Shown here piece by piece: positions 48,980 to 59,100 of a stretch of DNA of 64,000 nucleotides (position 1 is its first letter; each line of letters starts with the position of its first letter). The position numbers and the translations under genes are program-made. The notes below the pieces were generated by a model. The model was not told the origin of the DNA, made no database searches, and saw nothing but the letters and a program-made list of their open reading frames with translations. Source of the stretch: Methylobacterium sp. 17Sr1-1 (GTDB lineage: Bacteria; Pseudomonadota; Alphaproteobacteria; Rhizobiales; Beijerinckiaceae); the NCBI RefSeq assembly GCF_003173775.1, contig NZ_CP029552.1, forward strand, positions 4,281,001 through 4,345,000. Reading direction: 5' to 3'.

Positions 48980-50290
48980 ATGTCAGCCTTCGATCGTCGC
49001 CAGTTCCTCAAGGCGGGTGCCGCCCTCGGCCTCGCCTCCGCCGCCGGCCTGGAGGGCTTCGCCCGCGCCTGGGCGCAGGAGAACCAGTGGAAGCCGGAAG
49101 CCGGCGCCTCGCTCAAGCTCCTGCGCTGGAAGCGCTTCATCCCGTCCGAGGACGAGGCTTTCATGCGCCTCGTCGACGCCTTCACCAAGGCGACCGGCGT
49201 GCCGGTGACGGTGACGAGCGAATCCTTCGACGACATCCAGCCCAAGGCCTCGGTGGCGGCCAATACCGGCCAGGGCCCGGACATGGTCTGGGGCCTGTAC
49301 TCCTTCCCGGCGCTCTTCCCCTCGAAATGCATCGAGGTCGGCGACGTCGCCGACTACCTCGGCAAGAAGTACGGCGGCTGGCTGCCCGCGGCGGAGGCCT
49401 ACGGCAAGGTCAAGGGCAAGTGGATCGCCATCCCGATGGCGTTCAACGGCGGCTACCTCAACTACCGCATCTCGGCCATGAACAAGGCCGGCTTCACCAA
49501 GTTCCCGGAGGACCATGCCGGCTTCCTGGAGCTGTGCAAGGCGATGAAGAAGAACAACACGCCGGCCGGCTTCGCGCTCGGCCACGCCACGGGTGACGCC
49601 AATTCGTGGATCCACTGGGCCCTGTGGTCGCACGACGCCTACCTGGTCGACGCCAACGAGAAGATCGTCATCAACTCACCGGAGACCGCCAAGGCGCTCG
49701 ACTACGTCAAGGCGCTCTACGAGACCTTCGTGCCCGGCACGGTGTCGTGGAACGACTCGTCGAACAACAAGGCGTTCCTGTCGGGCGACCTCTATCTCAC
49801 CAACAACGGCATCTCGATCTACGCCGCGGCCAAGAACGAGAAGAAGGACATCGCGGCGGACATGGACCACGCCGCCTATCCGGTCGGCAAGTCCGGCAAG
49901 CCGACCGAGTTCCAGCTCGCCTTCCCGATCCTGGCCTACACCTACACCAAGGCGCCGAACGCCTGTAAGGCCTTCATGGCCTTCGCGCTCGAGGCCCAGA
50001 ACTACAATGCCTGGCTCGAGGCATCGCAGGGCTATCTCTGCCACCCGCTCCAGGCCTACGCCAACAACCCGATCTGGACCGCCGACCCGAAGAACAAGGT
50101 GTTCGGAGAAGCCTCGACCCGGACGCTGGCCGCCGGCGGTCTCGCCCCGGTGAGCGAGAAGGTGGCCGCCGTGCTCGCCGACTTCGTCGTCGTCGACATG
50201 TTCGCCTCCTACTGCACTGGCCGCGAGGACCTGAAGAGCGCGATCAAGACGGCCGAGCGGCAGGCGCAGCGGATCTTCCGGTCGGCCTGA
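48980..50290 (+). CDS. Sugar ABC importer substrate-binding protein, Tat-exported
   Basis: 436 aa from ATG 48980, chosen because it begins the twin-arginine signal (F-D-R-R-Q-F-L-K-A-G, residues 4-13, then a hydrophobic run to A-W-A-Q near 35). The upstream ATG at 48944 would bury it. Mature part has family 1 binding-protein features: LKLLRWKRFIPSEDEAFMRL, GQGPDMVWGLYSFPALFPSK, IPMAFNGGYLNYRISAMNKA and GDLYLTNNGISIYAAAKNEK. It delivers the sugar to the two permeases. A 332-bp gap holding a family B repeat separates it from the first permease gene. Confidence 0.92.
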   Translation: MSAFDRRQFLKAGAALGLASAAGLEGFARAWAQENQWKPEAGASLKLLRWKRFIPSEDEAFMRLVDAFTKATGVPVTVTSESFDDIQPKASVAANTGQGPDMVWGLYSFPALFPSKCIEVGDVADYLGKKYGGWLPAAEAYGKVKGKWIAIPMAFNGGYLNYRISAMNKAGFTKFPEDHAGFLELCKAMKKNNTPAGFALGHATGDANSWIHWALWSHDAYLVDANEKIVINSPETAKALDYVKALYETFVPGTVSWNDSSNNKAFLSGDLYLTNNGISIYAAAKNEKKDIAADMDHAAYPVGKSGKPTEFQLAFPILAYTYTKAPNACKAFMAFALEAQNYNAWLEASQGYLCHPLQAYANNPIWTADPKNKVFGEASTRTLAAGGLAPVSEKVAAVLADFVVVDMFASYCTGREDLKSAIKTAERQAQRIFRSA

Positions 50291-50316
50291 CGGCCTCATG
50301 CACGGTCCGTGCGCAT

Positions 50317-50519
50317 CCCCCCTCTCCCCGCGGGCGGGGAGAGGGCCGCGACGACCTTGTCGTCGGCGCGGCGAGGCGGCAGCCGAGGGTGAGGGGGAGT
50401 TGCCGCATGAGGCTCCTCCGGAAACACCCCCGCACCCTCGCTCCGGCTTTCGCCTCCGCTCACTTCATCGACGACAAGGTCGATGAAGTCCTCTCCCCGC
50501 CCGCGGGGAGGGGAGAAGC
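50317..50519. repeat. Intergenic inverted repeat, family B, copy 2 (inside the sugar ABC operon)
   Basis: Same outer arms as copy 1 (CTCTCCCCGCGGGCGGGGAG and the inverted CTCTCCCCGCCCGCGGGGAG). The inner hairpins are GACGAC/GTCGTC and CTTCATCGAC/GTCGATGAAG in place of the different but also paired ones of copy 1. It lies between the binding-protein gene and the first permease gene. Confidence 0.85.
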
Positions 50520-50622
50520 CCGCGCCTCATGCGGCAACGTACGGACGTGACAGCCGAGTTATGCTGTCCTCCTGTTCCCCGAGGCGGCCTAAACACAACA
50601 AAACACCCGGAGGAGGCTCCCC

Positions 50623-51567
50623 GTGGCCGATATCGCCCTCGCCCGCCCCGCCGCGGCGGCGCCCACGACCGGCTCGGCCTGGAGCCGGTTCCGGGCCAGC
50701 CGCGGCTGGCTGGGCTTCTGGTTCATGCTGCCGGCAGCCGCGATCCTGCTGCTGTTCCTGGCCTATCCCCTCGGCAAGGGCATCTGGCTCTCGCTCACCG
50801 ACACCCGGATCGGGCGGGGCGGCAACTTCGTCGGGCTCGAGAACTACGAGTGGCTCTCGGACGACAGCGTCTTCTGGCTCTCGGTGTTCAACACGCTGGT
50901 CTATACCGGCTTCGCCTCGGTGGCGAAGTTCGCGATCGGCCTCTACCTGGCGCTGCTCCTCAACAAGCGGCTTCCGTTCAAGGCGCTGATCCGCTCGATC
51001 GTGCTGATCCCGTTCGTCGTCCCGACCGTGCTGTCGGCGCTGGCGTTCTGGTGGATCTTCGACAGCCAGTTCTCGATCATCTCGTGGTCGCTGCGCCATC
51101 TCGGCCTGCTCGACCGCAACATCGACTTCCTGGGCGATCCGACGATGGCGCGGATCTGCGTGACCTTCGCCAATATCTGGCGCGGCGTGCCGTTCATCGC
51201 CATCACGCTGCTGGCCGGCCTCCAGACCGTCTCGCCCTCGCTCTACGAGGCGGCGACGATCGACGGCGCGACGCCGTGGCAGAACTTCCGTCATATCACC
51301 CTGCCGCTGCTCACCCCGATCATCGCCGTGGTGATGACCTTCTCGGTGCTGTTCACCTTCACCGACTTCCAGCTGATCTGGGCGATGACCCGCGGCGGCC
51401 CGGTCAACTCGACCCACCTGATGGCGACCCTGTCCTACCAGCGCGGCATCCTCTCGGGGAACCTCGGCGAGGGCGCGGCCATCGCCACCGCGATGGTGCC
51501 GTTCCTGATCTTCGCCATCGGGATCTCGTGGTTCGGCCTCCAGAACCGCAAGTGGCAGACCGGCTAA
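50623..51567 (+). CDS. Sugar ABC importer permease 1 (MalF/UgpA type)
   Basis: 314 aa, GTG start at 50623 after a perfect AGGAGG. Six transmembrane segments, the first at about 36-58 (FWFMLPAAAILLLFLAYPLG). The EAA loop is YEAATIDGATPWQNFRHITL (about 207-226). Inner membrane; pairs with the next gene to form the translocation channel. Confidence 0.93.
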   Translation: MADIALARPAAAAPTTGSAWSRFRASRGWLGFWFMLPAAAILLLFLAYPLGKGIWLSLTDTRIGRGGNFVGLENYEWLSDDSVFWLSVFNTLVYTGFASVAKFAIGLYLALLLNKRLPFKALIRSIVLIPFVVPTVLSALAFWWIFDSQFSIISWSLRHLGLLDRNIDFLGDPTMARICVTFANIWRGVPFIAITLLAGLQTVSPSLYEAATIDGATPWQNFRHITLPLLTPIIAVVMTFSVLFTFTDFQLIWAMTRGGPVNSTHLMATLSYQRGILSGNLGEGAAIATAMVPFLIFAIGISWFGLQNRKWQTG

Positions 51568-51585
51568 AAGAAGGAAACACCCACG

Positions 51586-52479
51586 ATGGCCGCCGCGACC
51601 ACGACCGCCGACACCCCCGACAACAGCGAAGGCATGGCCTATCTCGACACGCTCCCGAAGCGCGTCGTCACGGTCTACCTGCCGCTCTTCGTCATCCTGG
51701 TGGTGCTTCTGTTTCCGTTCTACTGGATGGCCCTGACCGCCATCAAACCGGACGACCAGCTCATCGACATGGAGACCTACAACCCGTTCTGGGTGGTCTC
51801 GCCGACGCTCAAGCACATCTCGAAGCTGCTGTTCCAGACCAACTATCCCCTGTGGCTCTGGAACACGATGATGATCTCGGTGGCGGCGACCGTGCTGTCG
51901 CTGTTCGCCAGCGTGCTCGCCGCCTACGCGATCGTGCGGATCCGCTACAAGGGCGCGGTCGCGGTCGGCGCGGCGATCTTCCTCGCCTACCTGGTGCCGC
52001 CCTCGATCCTGTTCATCCCGCTCGCCACCATCATCCAGGCCTACGGGCTCTACGATTCGCCCTTCGCCCTGGTGCTGGTCTACCCCACCATCCTGATCCC
52101 GTTCTCGACCTGGCTCCTGATGGGGTACTTCAAGACCATCCCCTACGAGCTGGAGGAATGCGCGCTCATCGACGGGGCGAGCCGCTGGCAGATCCTGCTC
52201 AAGATCATCCTGCCGCTGGCGGTCCCGGGGCTGATCTCGGCCGGCATCTTCTCGCTCACCCTGTGCTGGAACGAGTTCATCTACGCGCTGACCTTCCTGT
52301 CCTCGACCCAGAACAAGACGGTGCCGGTGGCGGTGGTGAGCGAGTTCGTCGACGGCGACATCTACCGCTGGGGCTCGCTGATGGCGGGCGCCCTGGTCGG
52401 CTCGCTGCCGCTGGTGATCCTGTACTCGTTCTTCGTCGAGCACTACGTCTCGGCCATGACCGGGGCGGTGAAGGAGTGA
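51586..52479 (+). CDS. Sugar ABC importer permease 2 (MalG/UgpE type)
   Basis: 297 aa, 18 bp after permease 1. First membrane segment at about 26-50 (VVTVYLPLFVILVVLLFPFY), EAA loop EECALIDGASRWQILLKIIL (about 190-209), and the last segment GSLPLVILYSFFVEHYVSAM near the C-terminus. Last gene of the operon; a family A repeat begins 7 bp after its stop. Confidence 0.93.
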   Translation: MAAATTTADTPDNSEGMAYLDTLPKRVVTVYLPLFVILVVLLFPFYWMALTAIKPDDQLIDMETYNPFWVVSPTLKHISKLLFQTNYPLWLWNTMMISVAATVLSLFASVLAAYAIVRIRYKGAVAVGAAIFLAYLVPPSILFIPLATIIQAYGLYDSPFALVLVYPTILIPFSTWLLMGYFKTIPYELEECALIDGASRWQILLKIILPLAVPGLISAGIFSLTLCWNEFIYALTFLSSTQNKTVPVAVVSEFVDGDIYRWGSLMAGALVGSLPLVILYSFFVEHYVSAMTGAVKE

Positions 52480-52485
52480 ACCAGT

Positions 52486-52738
52486 TTCTGTTTGATCCTG
52501 ACAAATAAAAATTGAGCACCTCTCCCCCCTCCCGTGTGGGAGAGGGGTAGGGGTGAGGGTGGCTCGGGCTCAGAATAAAATGTAAGCCTTAGAGCTGCGC
52601 AGCTCAACAGCTCAGGATCATTACGGAAGCCGAGCCACCCTCACCCCTACCCCTCTCCCACACCTTGCGGCGATACCGCGTAAGCCCGGCATCGCCTGGA
52701 GAGGGGATCCCGCGACTTGCTTGCATTGGAAAAGATCA
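52486..52738. repeat. Intergenic inverted repeat, family A, copy 2
   Basis: Same two-arm structure as 939-1158 in the opposite orientation: CTCCCGTGTGGGAGAGGGGT ... GAGGGTGGCTCGG and its inverted copy CCGAGCCACCCTCACCCC ... CCCCTCTCCCACAC. The right arm is interrupted by about 30 bp (CTTGCGGCGATACCGCGTAA). Outer flanks AATTGAGCAC and GATCCCGCGA are shared with copy 1. It fills most of the 437-bp gap before leuC; near leuC only a small hairpin GAGGGG-TCTA-CCCCTC (52808-52823) is visible. Confidence 0.8.
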
Positions 52739-52916
52739 GGCTGAGGGCGGGTCACAGCACCCGTATGTTCCCGCACGCCTGCGATGCCTGCATCCCCTTG
52801 CGGCGCCGAGGGGTCTACCCCTCAGCGGATGAGACGGTTACATGACGGGTCCGCCGGGTGCGAACGCCATGCGCCCGGCTTCCACGACAGGTCTTCGTGA
52901 CAAGGCAAGAACTCCG

Positions 52917-54332
<1,416 letters not shown>

Positions 54333-54363
54333 GCTTAGTCTCGCGGAACGGCGGAGTTCGGCG

Positions 54364-54391
54364 TTGACGCCGGCTCCGCCGCCGACTAAAC
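54364..54391 (+). promoter_or_regulatory. Promoter of the first tRNA-Leu
   Basis: -35 TTGACG (54364-54369), 16-bp spacer, -10 CTAAAC (54386-54391). The same boxes and spacing precede the second tRNA copy at 54921-54948, which supports them. Confidence 0.65.
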
Positions 54392-54428
54392 GACTGACAC
54401 CGGGGCGCCGCCAAGGCGGCGCTTCTGG

Positions 54429-54513
54429 GCCCAGGTGGCGGAATTGGTAGACGCGCTGGTTTCAGGTACCAGTGGTGCAAGCCGTGGAGGTTCGAGTCCT
54501 CTCCTGGGCACCA
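54429..54513 (+). tRNA. tRNA-Leu, anticodon CAG, copy 1
   Basis: 85 nt including encoded CCA. Acceptor stem GCCCAGG / CCTGGGC, anticodon loop TTCAGGT between CTGGT and ACCAG gives CAG, and a long class II variable arm is present. T-loop segment GGTTCGAGTCC. It reads CUG, the dominant Leu codon in this GC-rich genome. Lies 96 bp after leuC. Confidence 0.97.
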
Positions 54514-54716
54514 ACATCCCAAGTGGTGTTGATGCCGTCCGCGAAACGATCAGTTTGCGGAAACAATCCCCATCTCGACGATAGCCGATGTGATCGAGCA
54601 GATGCTCTCATATTCGTATCGAACACTCGCCCCAGATAGCAGACACCTCGATCGAAGGCCGGACTGTCGAATGGACAGCGCCGAGCGCCCGGTCGAGTTC
54701 GCTTACCAATCCAAAC

Positions 54717-54763
54717 CCTCCGCGTGATCCCGGGTCCTCGCCGTTGGCGAGCCTCGGGATGAT
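54717..54763. repeat. Family D-like palindrome in the 470-bp gap between the two tRNA-Leu genes
   Basis: GTGATCCCGGGTCCTCGCCG-TTGGCGAGCCTCGGGATGATG is an imperfect inverted repeat. The rest of this gap (54514-54983) has only the duplicated tRNA flanks and no supported gene. Confidence 0.55.
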
Positions 54764-54920
54764 GCTTGAAGGATGCCGGCCTCCCGGTCTGCTCGGGCAC
54801 CTCAGGACGAGGTCGCGGATTGGAGCGCATCGGTCACGGGCGCGGCTGCGCCGGGCGCGTCCCGCACGCCGACCGAGAGGCGCAGCATGAAACGCCCCTC
54901 GCGAACGACGCTCAATCCCG

Positions 54921-54948
54921 TTGACGCCGCCCTCGCTCCCCTCTAAAC
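54921..54948 (+). promoter_or_regulatory. Promoter of the second tRNA-Leu
   Basis: -35 TTGACG (54921-54926), 16-bp spacer of different sequence, -10 CTAAAC (54943-54948), then CGACTGTCACCG as in copy 1. The conserved boxes with a diverged spacer are good evidence for function. Confidence 0.65.
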
Positions 54949-54983
54949 GACTGTCACCGCGGCGCTGCCAAGCAGTGCTTCGG

Positions 54984-55068
54984 GCCCAGGTGGCGGAATT
55001 GGTAGACGCGCTGGTTTCAGGTACCAGTGGTGCAAGCCGTGGAGGTTCGAGTCCTCTCCTGGGCACCA
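54984..55068 (+). tRNA. tRNA-Leu, anticodon CAG, copy 2
   Basis: Identical in all 85 nt to copy 1, including encoded CCA, 555 bp downstream. About 35 bp of upstream and 20 bp of downstream flank are also similar. The downstream flank forms CAACACC-CTCAAGC-GGTGTTG, a possible terminator or processing hairpin. Confidence 0.97.
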
Positions 55069-55247
55069 ACACCCTCAAGCGGTGTTGATGCCGGCCCCGA
55101 GCGGGGCACGAGCCGATCGGACTTTGAAACCGCTCTCCCCACGCGACAAGACTTCATCACGGCTCCGGCAGGCGCTCGACGCCGTGCGAGGGGGTGAACC
55201 GGTTGGGACTGCCTCGCGTTGGCTTGCGCCCATCGGAGGATCCGCCC

Positions 55248-55448
55248 GTGCCCGACCGCCGCGACGACCTGCTCACCGCCCGCCCGCACCTGACCCGCCG
55301 CGACGAGGATGCCGCCGCCGCCAAGGCCGGCGTGACCCCGGCCGACCACGACGCAGCCCGCAAGCCCGATGCCCTCGATCCCGGCACCAGCACGACCGGC
55401 GACGCGCCGCGGCCCCGGCCGGCCCCGGCGGGCGAGGGCGAGGTCTGA
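55248..55448 (+). CDS. Small hydrophilic protein, function unknown
   Basis: 66 aa from a GTG at 55248 that follows CGGAGGA eight bases upstream; the ORF to 55194 has no ribosome site. The product is charged and Pro/Ala/Asp-rich (DRRDDLLTARPHLTRRDEDA, then ADHDAARKPDALDPGTST), with no hydrophobic segment. It resembles the other disordered small protein at 12807 in style. No function can be proposed. Confidence 0.5.
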   Translation: MPDRRDDLLTARPHLTRRDEDAAAAKAGVTPADHDAARKPDALDPGTSTTGDAPRPRPAPAGEGEV

Positions 55449-55514
55449 CTCGGATCCGGACGGACGCCCGCTTCGCGTGTTAGGCCTCGGCCCGTCCGAC
55501 GCGGAGACCAGCCC

Positions 55515-56186
55515 GTGAGCCGTTACCGCCTCCACTACTTTCCCGAATCCGGCAACAGCTACAAGCTGGCGCTGATGCTGACCCTGTGCGGCGAAACATT
55601 CGATCCAGTCTGGACCGATTTCGGCGCCCGGGTGACCTGGACGCCCGAGTGGCGGCGCACCGTCAACGCGATGGGCGAAATCCCGGTGCTGGAGGATGAC
55701 GGCAAGAGCCTGACCCAGACCGGCCCGATCCTGCTGCGGCTCGCCGATCGCTACGGCCGCCTCGGCGGCGAGGGCGAGGCCGAGCGGTTCGAGGTGCTGC
55801 GCTGGCTGTTCTGGGACAACCAGAAGCTCTCCGCCCACATGGCGACCTACCGCTTCATGCGCACCTTCAGCCGTGGGGCCGACCCGGCGGTGCTGGCATA
55901 CCTGCGGTCGCGGGTCGACGACTTCCTCGGCATCCTCGCCGAACAGGTCGCGGGCCGGGCCTTCGTCATCGGCGACCGGGCGAGCGTCGCCGACCTGTCG
56001 CTCTGCGCCTACCTCTCCTTTCCGGCCGACGAGACAGGCTACGACCTCGCGGCGAGCCACCCGGCGATCCGGGCCTGGCTGGACCGGATCGCGGCCCTGC
56101 CCGGCTGGCGGGTGCCCTACGACCTGCTGCCTGGCCGGCGCCTGCCCCGCTTCGACCGTCCGGACGGGGCTGCGGCCGAGAGGTAG
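55515..56186 (+). CDS. Glutathione S-transferase
   Basis: 223 aa, GTG at 55515. N-terminal thioredoxin-like domain: YRLHYFPESGNSYKLALMLT, with S-G-N-S carrying the likely catalytic Ser, then MGEIPVLEDDGKSLTQTGPI (cis-Pro and the T-Q-T glutathione segment). The C-terminal helices (about 90-205) include FVIGDRASVADLSLCAYLSF, the conserved N-capping box. Cytosolic; substrate unknown. Its stop is one base from the convergent TPR gene. Confidence 0.92.
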   Translation: MSRYRLHYFPESGNSYKLALMLTLCGETFDPVWTDFGARVTWTPEWRRTVNAMGEIPVLEDDGKSLTQTGPILLRLADRYGRLGGEGEAERFEVLRWLFWDNQKLSAHMATYRFMRTFSRGADPAVLAYLRSRVDDFLGILAEQVAGRAFVIGDRASVADLSLCAYLSFPADETGYDLAASHPAIRAWLDRIAALPGWRVPYDLLPGRRLPRFDRPDGAAAER

Positions 56187-56187
56187 C

Positions 56188-59100
56188 CTATCCGGGCGAC
56201 GGTCCGCCGGCGCCGCGGGCCTCGGGCGCGGGGGCCGGGCTCGCCTCCGGCTTCGGCCGCTCCGGCGCGGCGCTCTCGGGGTAGCGGGCGCGGTAGGCGC
56301 GCAGGAAGTCGGTCAGCGTCTCGGCACTGGTGGCCTGGCGCACCAGGCTGCGGAAGGCCGCGGTGCCGGAGGCGTTCGGCGCGGCGACGAGGCTGAAGGT
56401 GCGGGCGTCCGGGCTCTCGGCCATCTTCGCGGTGAATTTCGTGCGCAGGCGGTCGAGGCTCAGCGGATCCTCGGCCAGCGCGTAGGCGATCGCCGCCCGC
56501 ATCACGTCGCTGCGCTCGGCGTCGCTCAAGGCGCCGGGCTCGCGCCAGCGGGTGCCGAGCAGGGCCTCGTGCGCCTCCCCGGCCTCGCGCCAGCGCCGCG
56601 CGCCCCACAGGATGTCGCCGCGCAGGTGCGCCGCCTCCGGGGTGGCGTTGCCCTCGAGCAGCTCGAGGGCGAGGTCGGTGCGCGAGAGGTCGGAGAGGGC
56701 GCGGACCTCGAGCAGCAGGCGCGCGTCGCGGATCTGCGCCGGCAGTTCCGGCAGGCGGGTGTTCTGCAGGATCTTGAGGGCCTTCAGCGGCTCGCCCTCC
56801 ATCAGCCGGACGGTCGCGAGGCGCGCCGCCACGCTCGCCCGCGCCGCCCCGGTGAGGCGGTGGTCGACCTGGTGCTGCAGCAGGTCGCCGGCGGCGTCGA
56901 GGAGGTCGAGGGCGACGAGGCGGTCGGCCAGGCGCCGCACGATCTCGTCGCCCTGGCGGCCGATCGGCGTGAACTCCTTGAAGTCGTAGAACAGCGCCAG
57001 GGCCTCGATCTTGCCGAGGCTGGCACCCTTGTCGGACAGGAACAGGGCGGAGAACAACGCCACCGTGTCGTCGTGCAACCCGCGGGTCGCCGGGTGGTCG
57101 GGGAAGAGGCGGTTGGCCTTGCGGGCGGTCGCGAAGGCGTCGCGCCAGCGGCCGACTCCGGCATAGAGCCGGCCGAGCCGGGCCAGGGCCTCGGCCTCGG
57201 CCTCGCCGTGCCAGGTCAGGGTCAGGCGCTCGAGCCGGTCGACCGCCGCCTCCGGCGTCATCGTGCCGGTGGCCCGGCCGAGATCGACCGCCCGCAGGGT
57301 CGCCTCGGCGGCGATGGCCGGCGCCGCGGTCTCGGCGAGCTGCTGGTAGGCGTGGCGCGCCTCGCCGTCCTGGCCGATCGCCTCGGCGAAGCGCGCCTTG
57401 AGGAAGGCCAGCCGGTCGCGGGCCTGGCCCGAATCGGCGAGGGGCGCGACCGCGGTGAGCGCCCGCTGGGCGAAGGCCGGGTCCTTGGCGTCGAGGGCGG
57501 CCTCCACCGCCGCGAGGTAGAACACCACCTGCAGGTCGTCCGGATAGGCCTCGATCAGCGGCAGCCCGGCCTTGAAGGCGGTGATCGCCGCGGCGCTGCG
57601 CCGGCCGCGGGCATCGACGACGCCGCGCCACAGCCGCAGTTCGGGATCGAGCGCCCGCTTGCCGTCGGGGGTGAGGAAGCCGGCCGCCCGCGCCTCCTGA
57701 TTCAGGCGCAGGGCGGCGATGGCCGAGAGGAGCCGGACGGCCCGATCGGCGGCGAAAGGCGGATCCTCCCGGACCGCCAGGGCGAGCACCCCGGCGGCCT
57801 CGGCCGCGAAATCGTTGGCGAGGAGCACCCGGACGAGGTCGAGACGCGCGGCGGAGCGGGCCGGCCGCTCGGCCGCGGCGGCCGCGGCTTCGGCGGCGCG
57901 CAGGCGCGCACGCACGTCGCCGCGCTGGTCCTCGCGCCAGCGATCGGGCTGCACCAGCAGGTCGGAGGCCTGGGCGGCCTGGGCGGCGTCCGGCGTCTCG
58001 ACCACCGTCGGGGAGACCGACAGGCCGCCGGGACGGGTGATCGTCACCTCGGCCAGGCCCGGGCGCACGGCGAGATCGTCGGCCGCCGCCAGCACGGCGA
58101 CGCCCTGGCGGGTCGGCAGCAGCTCGAACTCGACGAAGCGGCCGCGCTTCGGCAGCCCGGCGATGCGCGGGCCGCGGGCCGTCGCCACGGCGATGCGCTC
58201 GCCGTCGCGCTCCAGCCACAGGGTGCCGCCGGGACGCGCCAGCGGCACCGTCACCGCCGGCCGGCCGGTGGGATCGGCACTGCGCTGGGGCGCCAGGACG
58301 TCGCCCCCCGGCAGGGCGGCATCGCCGAGCACCAGGTCCCAGCCCTGGCCCTCCCCCGCCGCGAGCTGGGCGAGCACGCCGGATTCGAGGCGCAGCCGCA
58401 GCACCGTGAACGCGCCCTCCGCCCGCGGTCCCTCGGCGACGCTCGCCGGCGCGCCCGTCGGCAGGGACGGCAGGGCGATCGCCGCGGTGCTCTCGAACAC
58501 AAGGGTGGCGACCCCGCCGCGCTCGAACAGGGCCGCCGGCGGCCGGGCCGCGAACGGGAAGGCGATCCGCAGGCCCTGGCTGGTTCCTTGACCCGTTCCT
58601 TGTTGGCCCGTTCCTTGGACCGCCCGGACGACCCGGGCCTGGACCGGGCCCGACGGCAGGTCCGCCGGGGCGGACGCCGGCGCCTCGGCCGGCGGGGAGG
58701 CCACGGCCTGAGGCCGGGATTCGGCCGGGACCGCGGCGACGGGCGACGGCTCCGGCGCTCCCGCCGCGGGCTTCCTGTCGTCGGCCTTCCTGTCGTCCGG
58801 CTTCCGGCCCGCCGGCTTGACGAGGTCGAGGACGTAGGAATCGTCTTCGCGGTAGCCCTCCGCCGTGAAGCCCTCGCCGAGCGTCACGGCCAGGCGGGCG
58901 GCATCGGTTCCGGCCTCGGCCGCGAGCGCCGTCGCGGCCGGCCGCAGGGCGGCGCGGGCCTCGGTCGCGTCGATCGTGTAGGCGCCGGGGATGCGCAGGC
59001 GGACCTCCGCACCGGCGCGCTCCAGCGCCACCTCGGCCTCTTGCGGCAGGCGGACCGAGAGGCGGGTGAGGGTCGGCAGGGTCGCCACTTCGAGGCGCAG

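Noticed and set aside
50527..52443. Minus-strand frame of 638 codons
   Set aside because: Antisense to the two permease genes, with charged low-complexity translation; shadow frame.
52740..52916. Leucine attenuator or leader peptide before leuC
   Set aside because: There is a small GAGGGG/CCCCTC hairpin but no T run and no Leu-rich leader ORF.
54429..55068. tRNA-Leu pair as attachment sites of an integrated element
   Set aside because: The 470 bp between them hold no integrase or cargo, and both copies are complete with promoters; a local duplication explains them.
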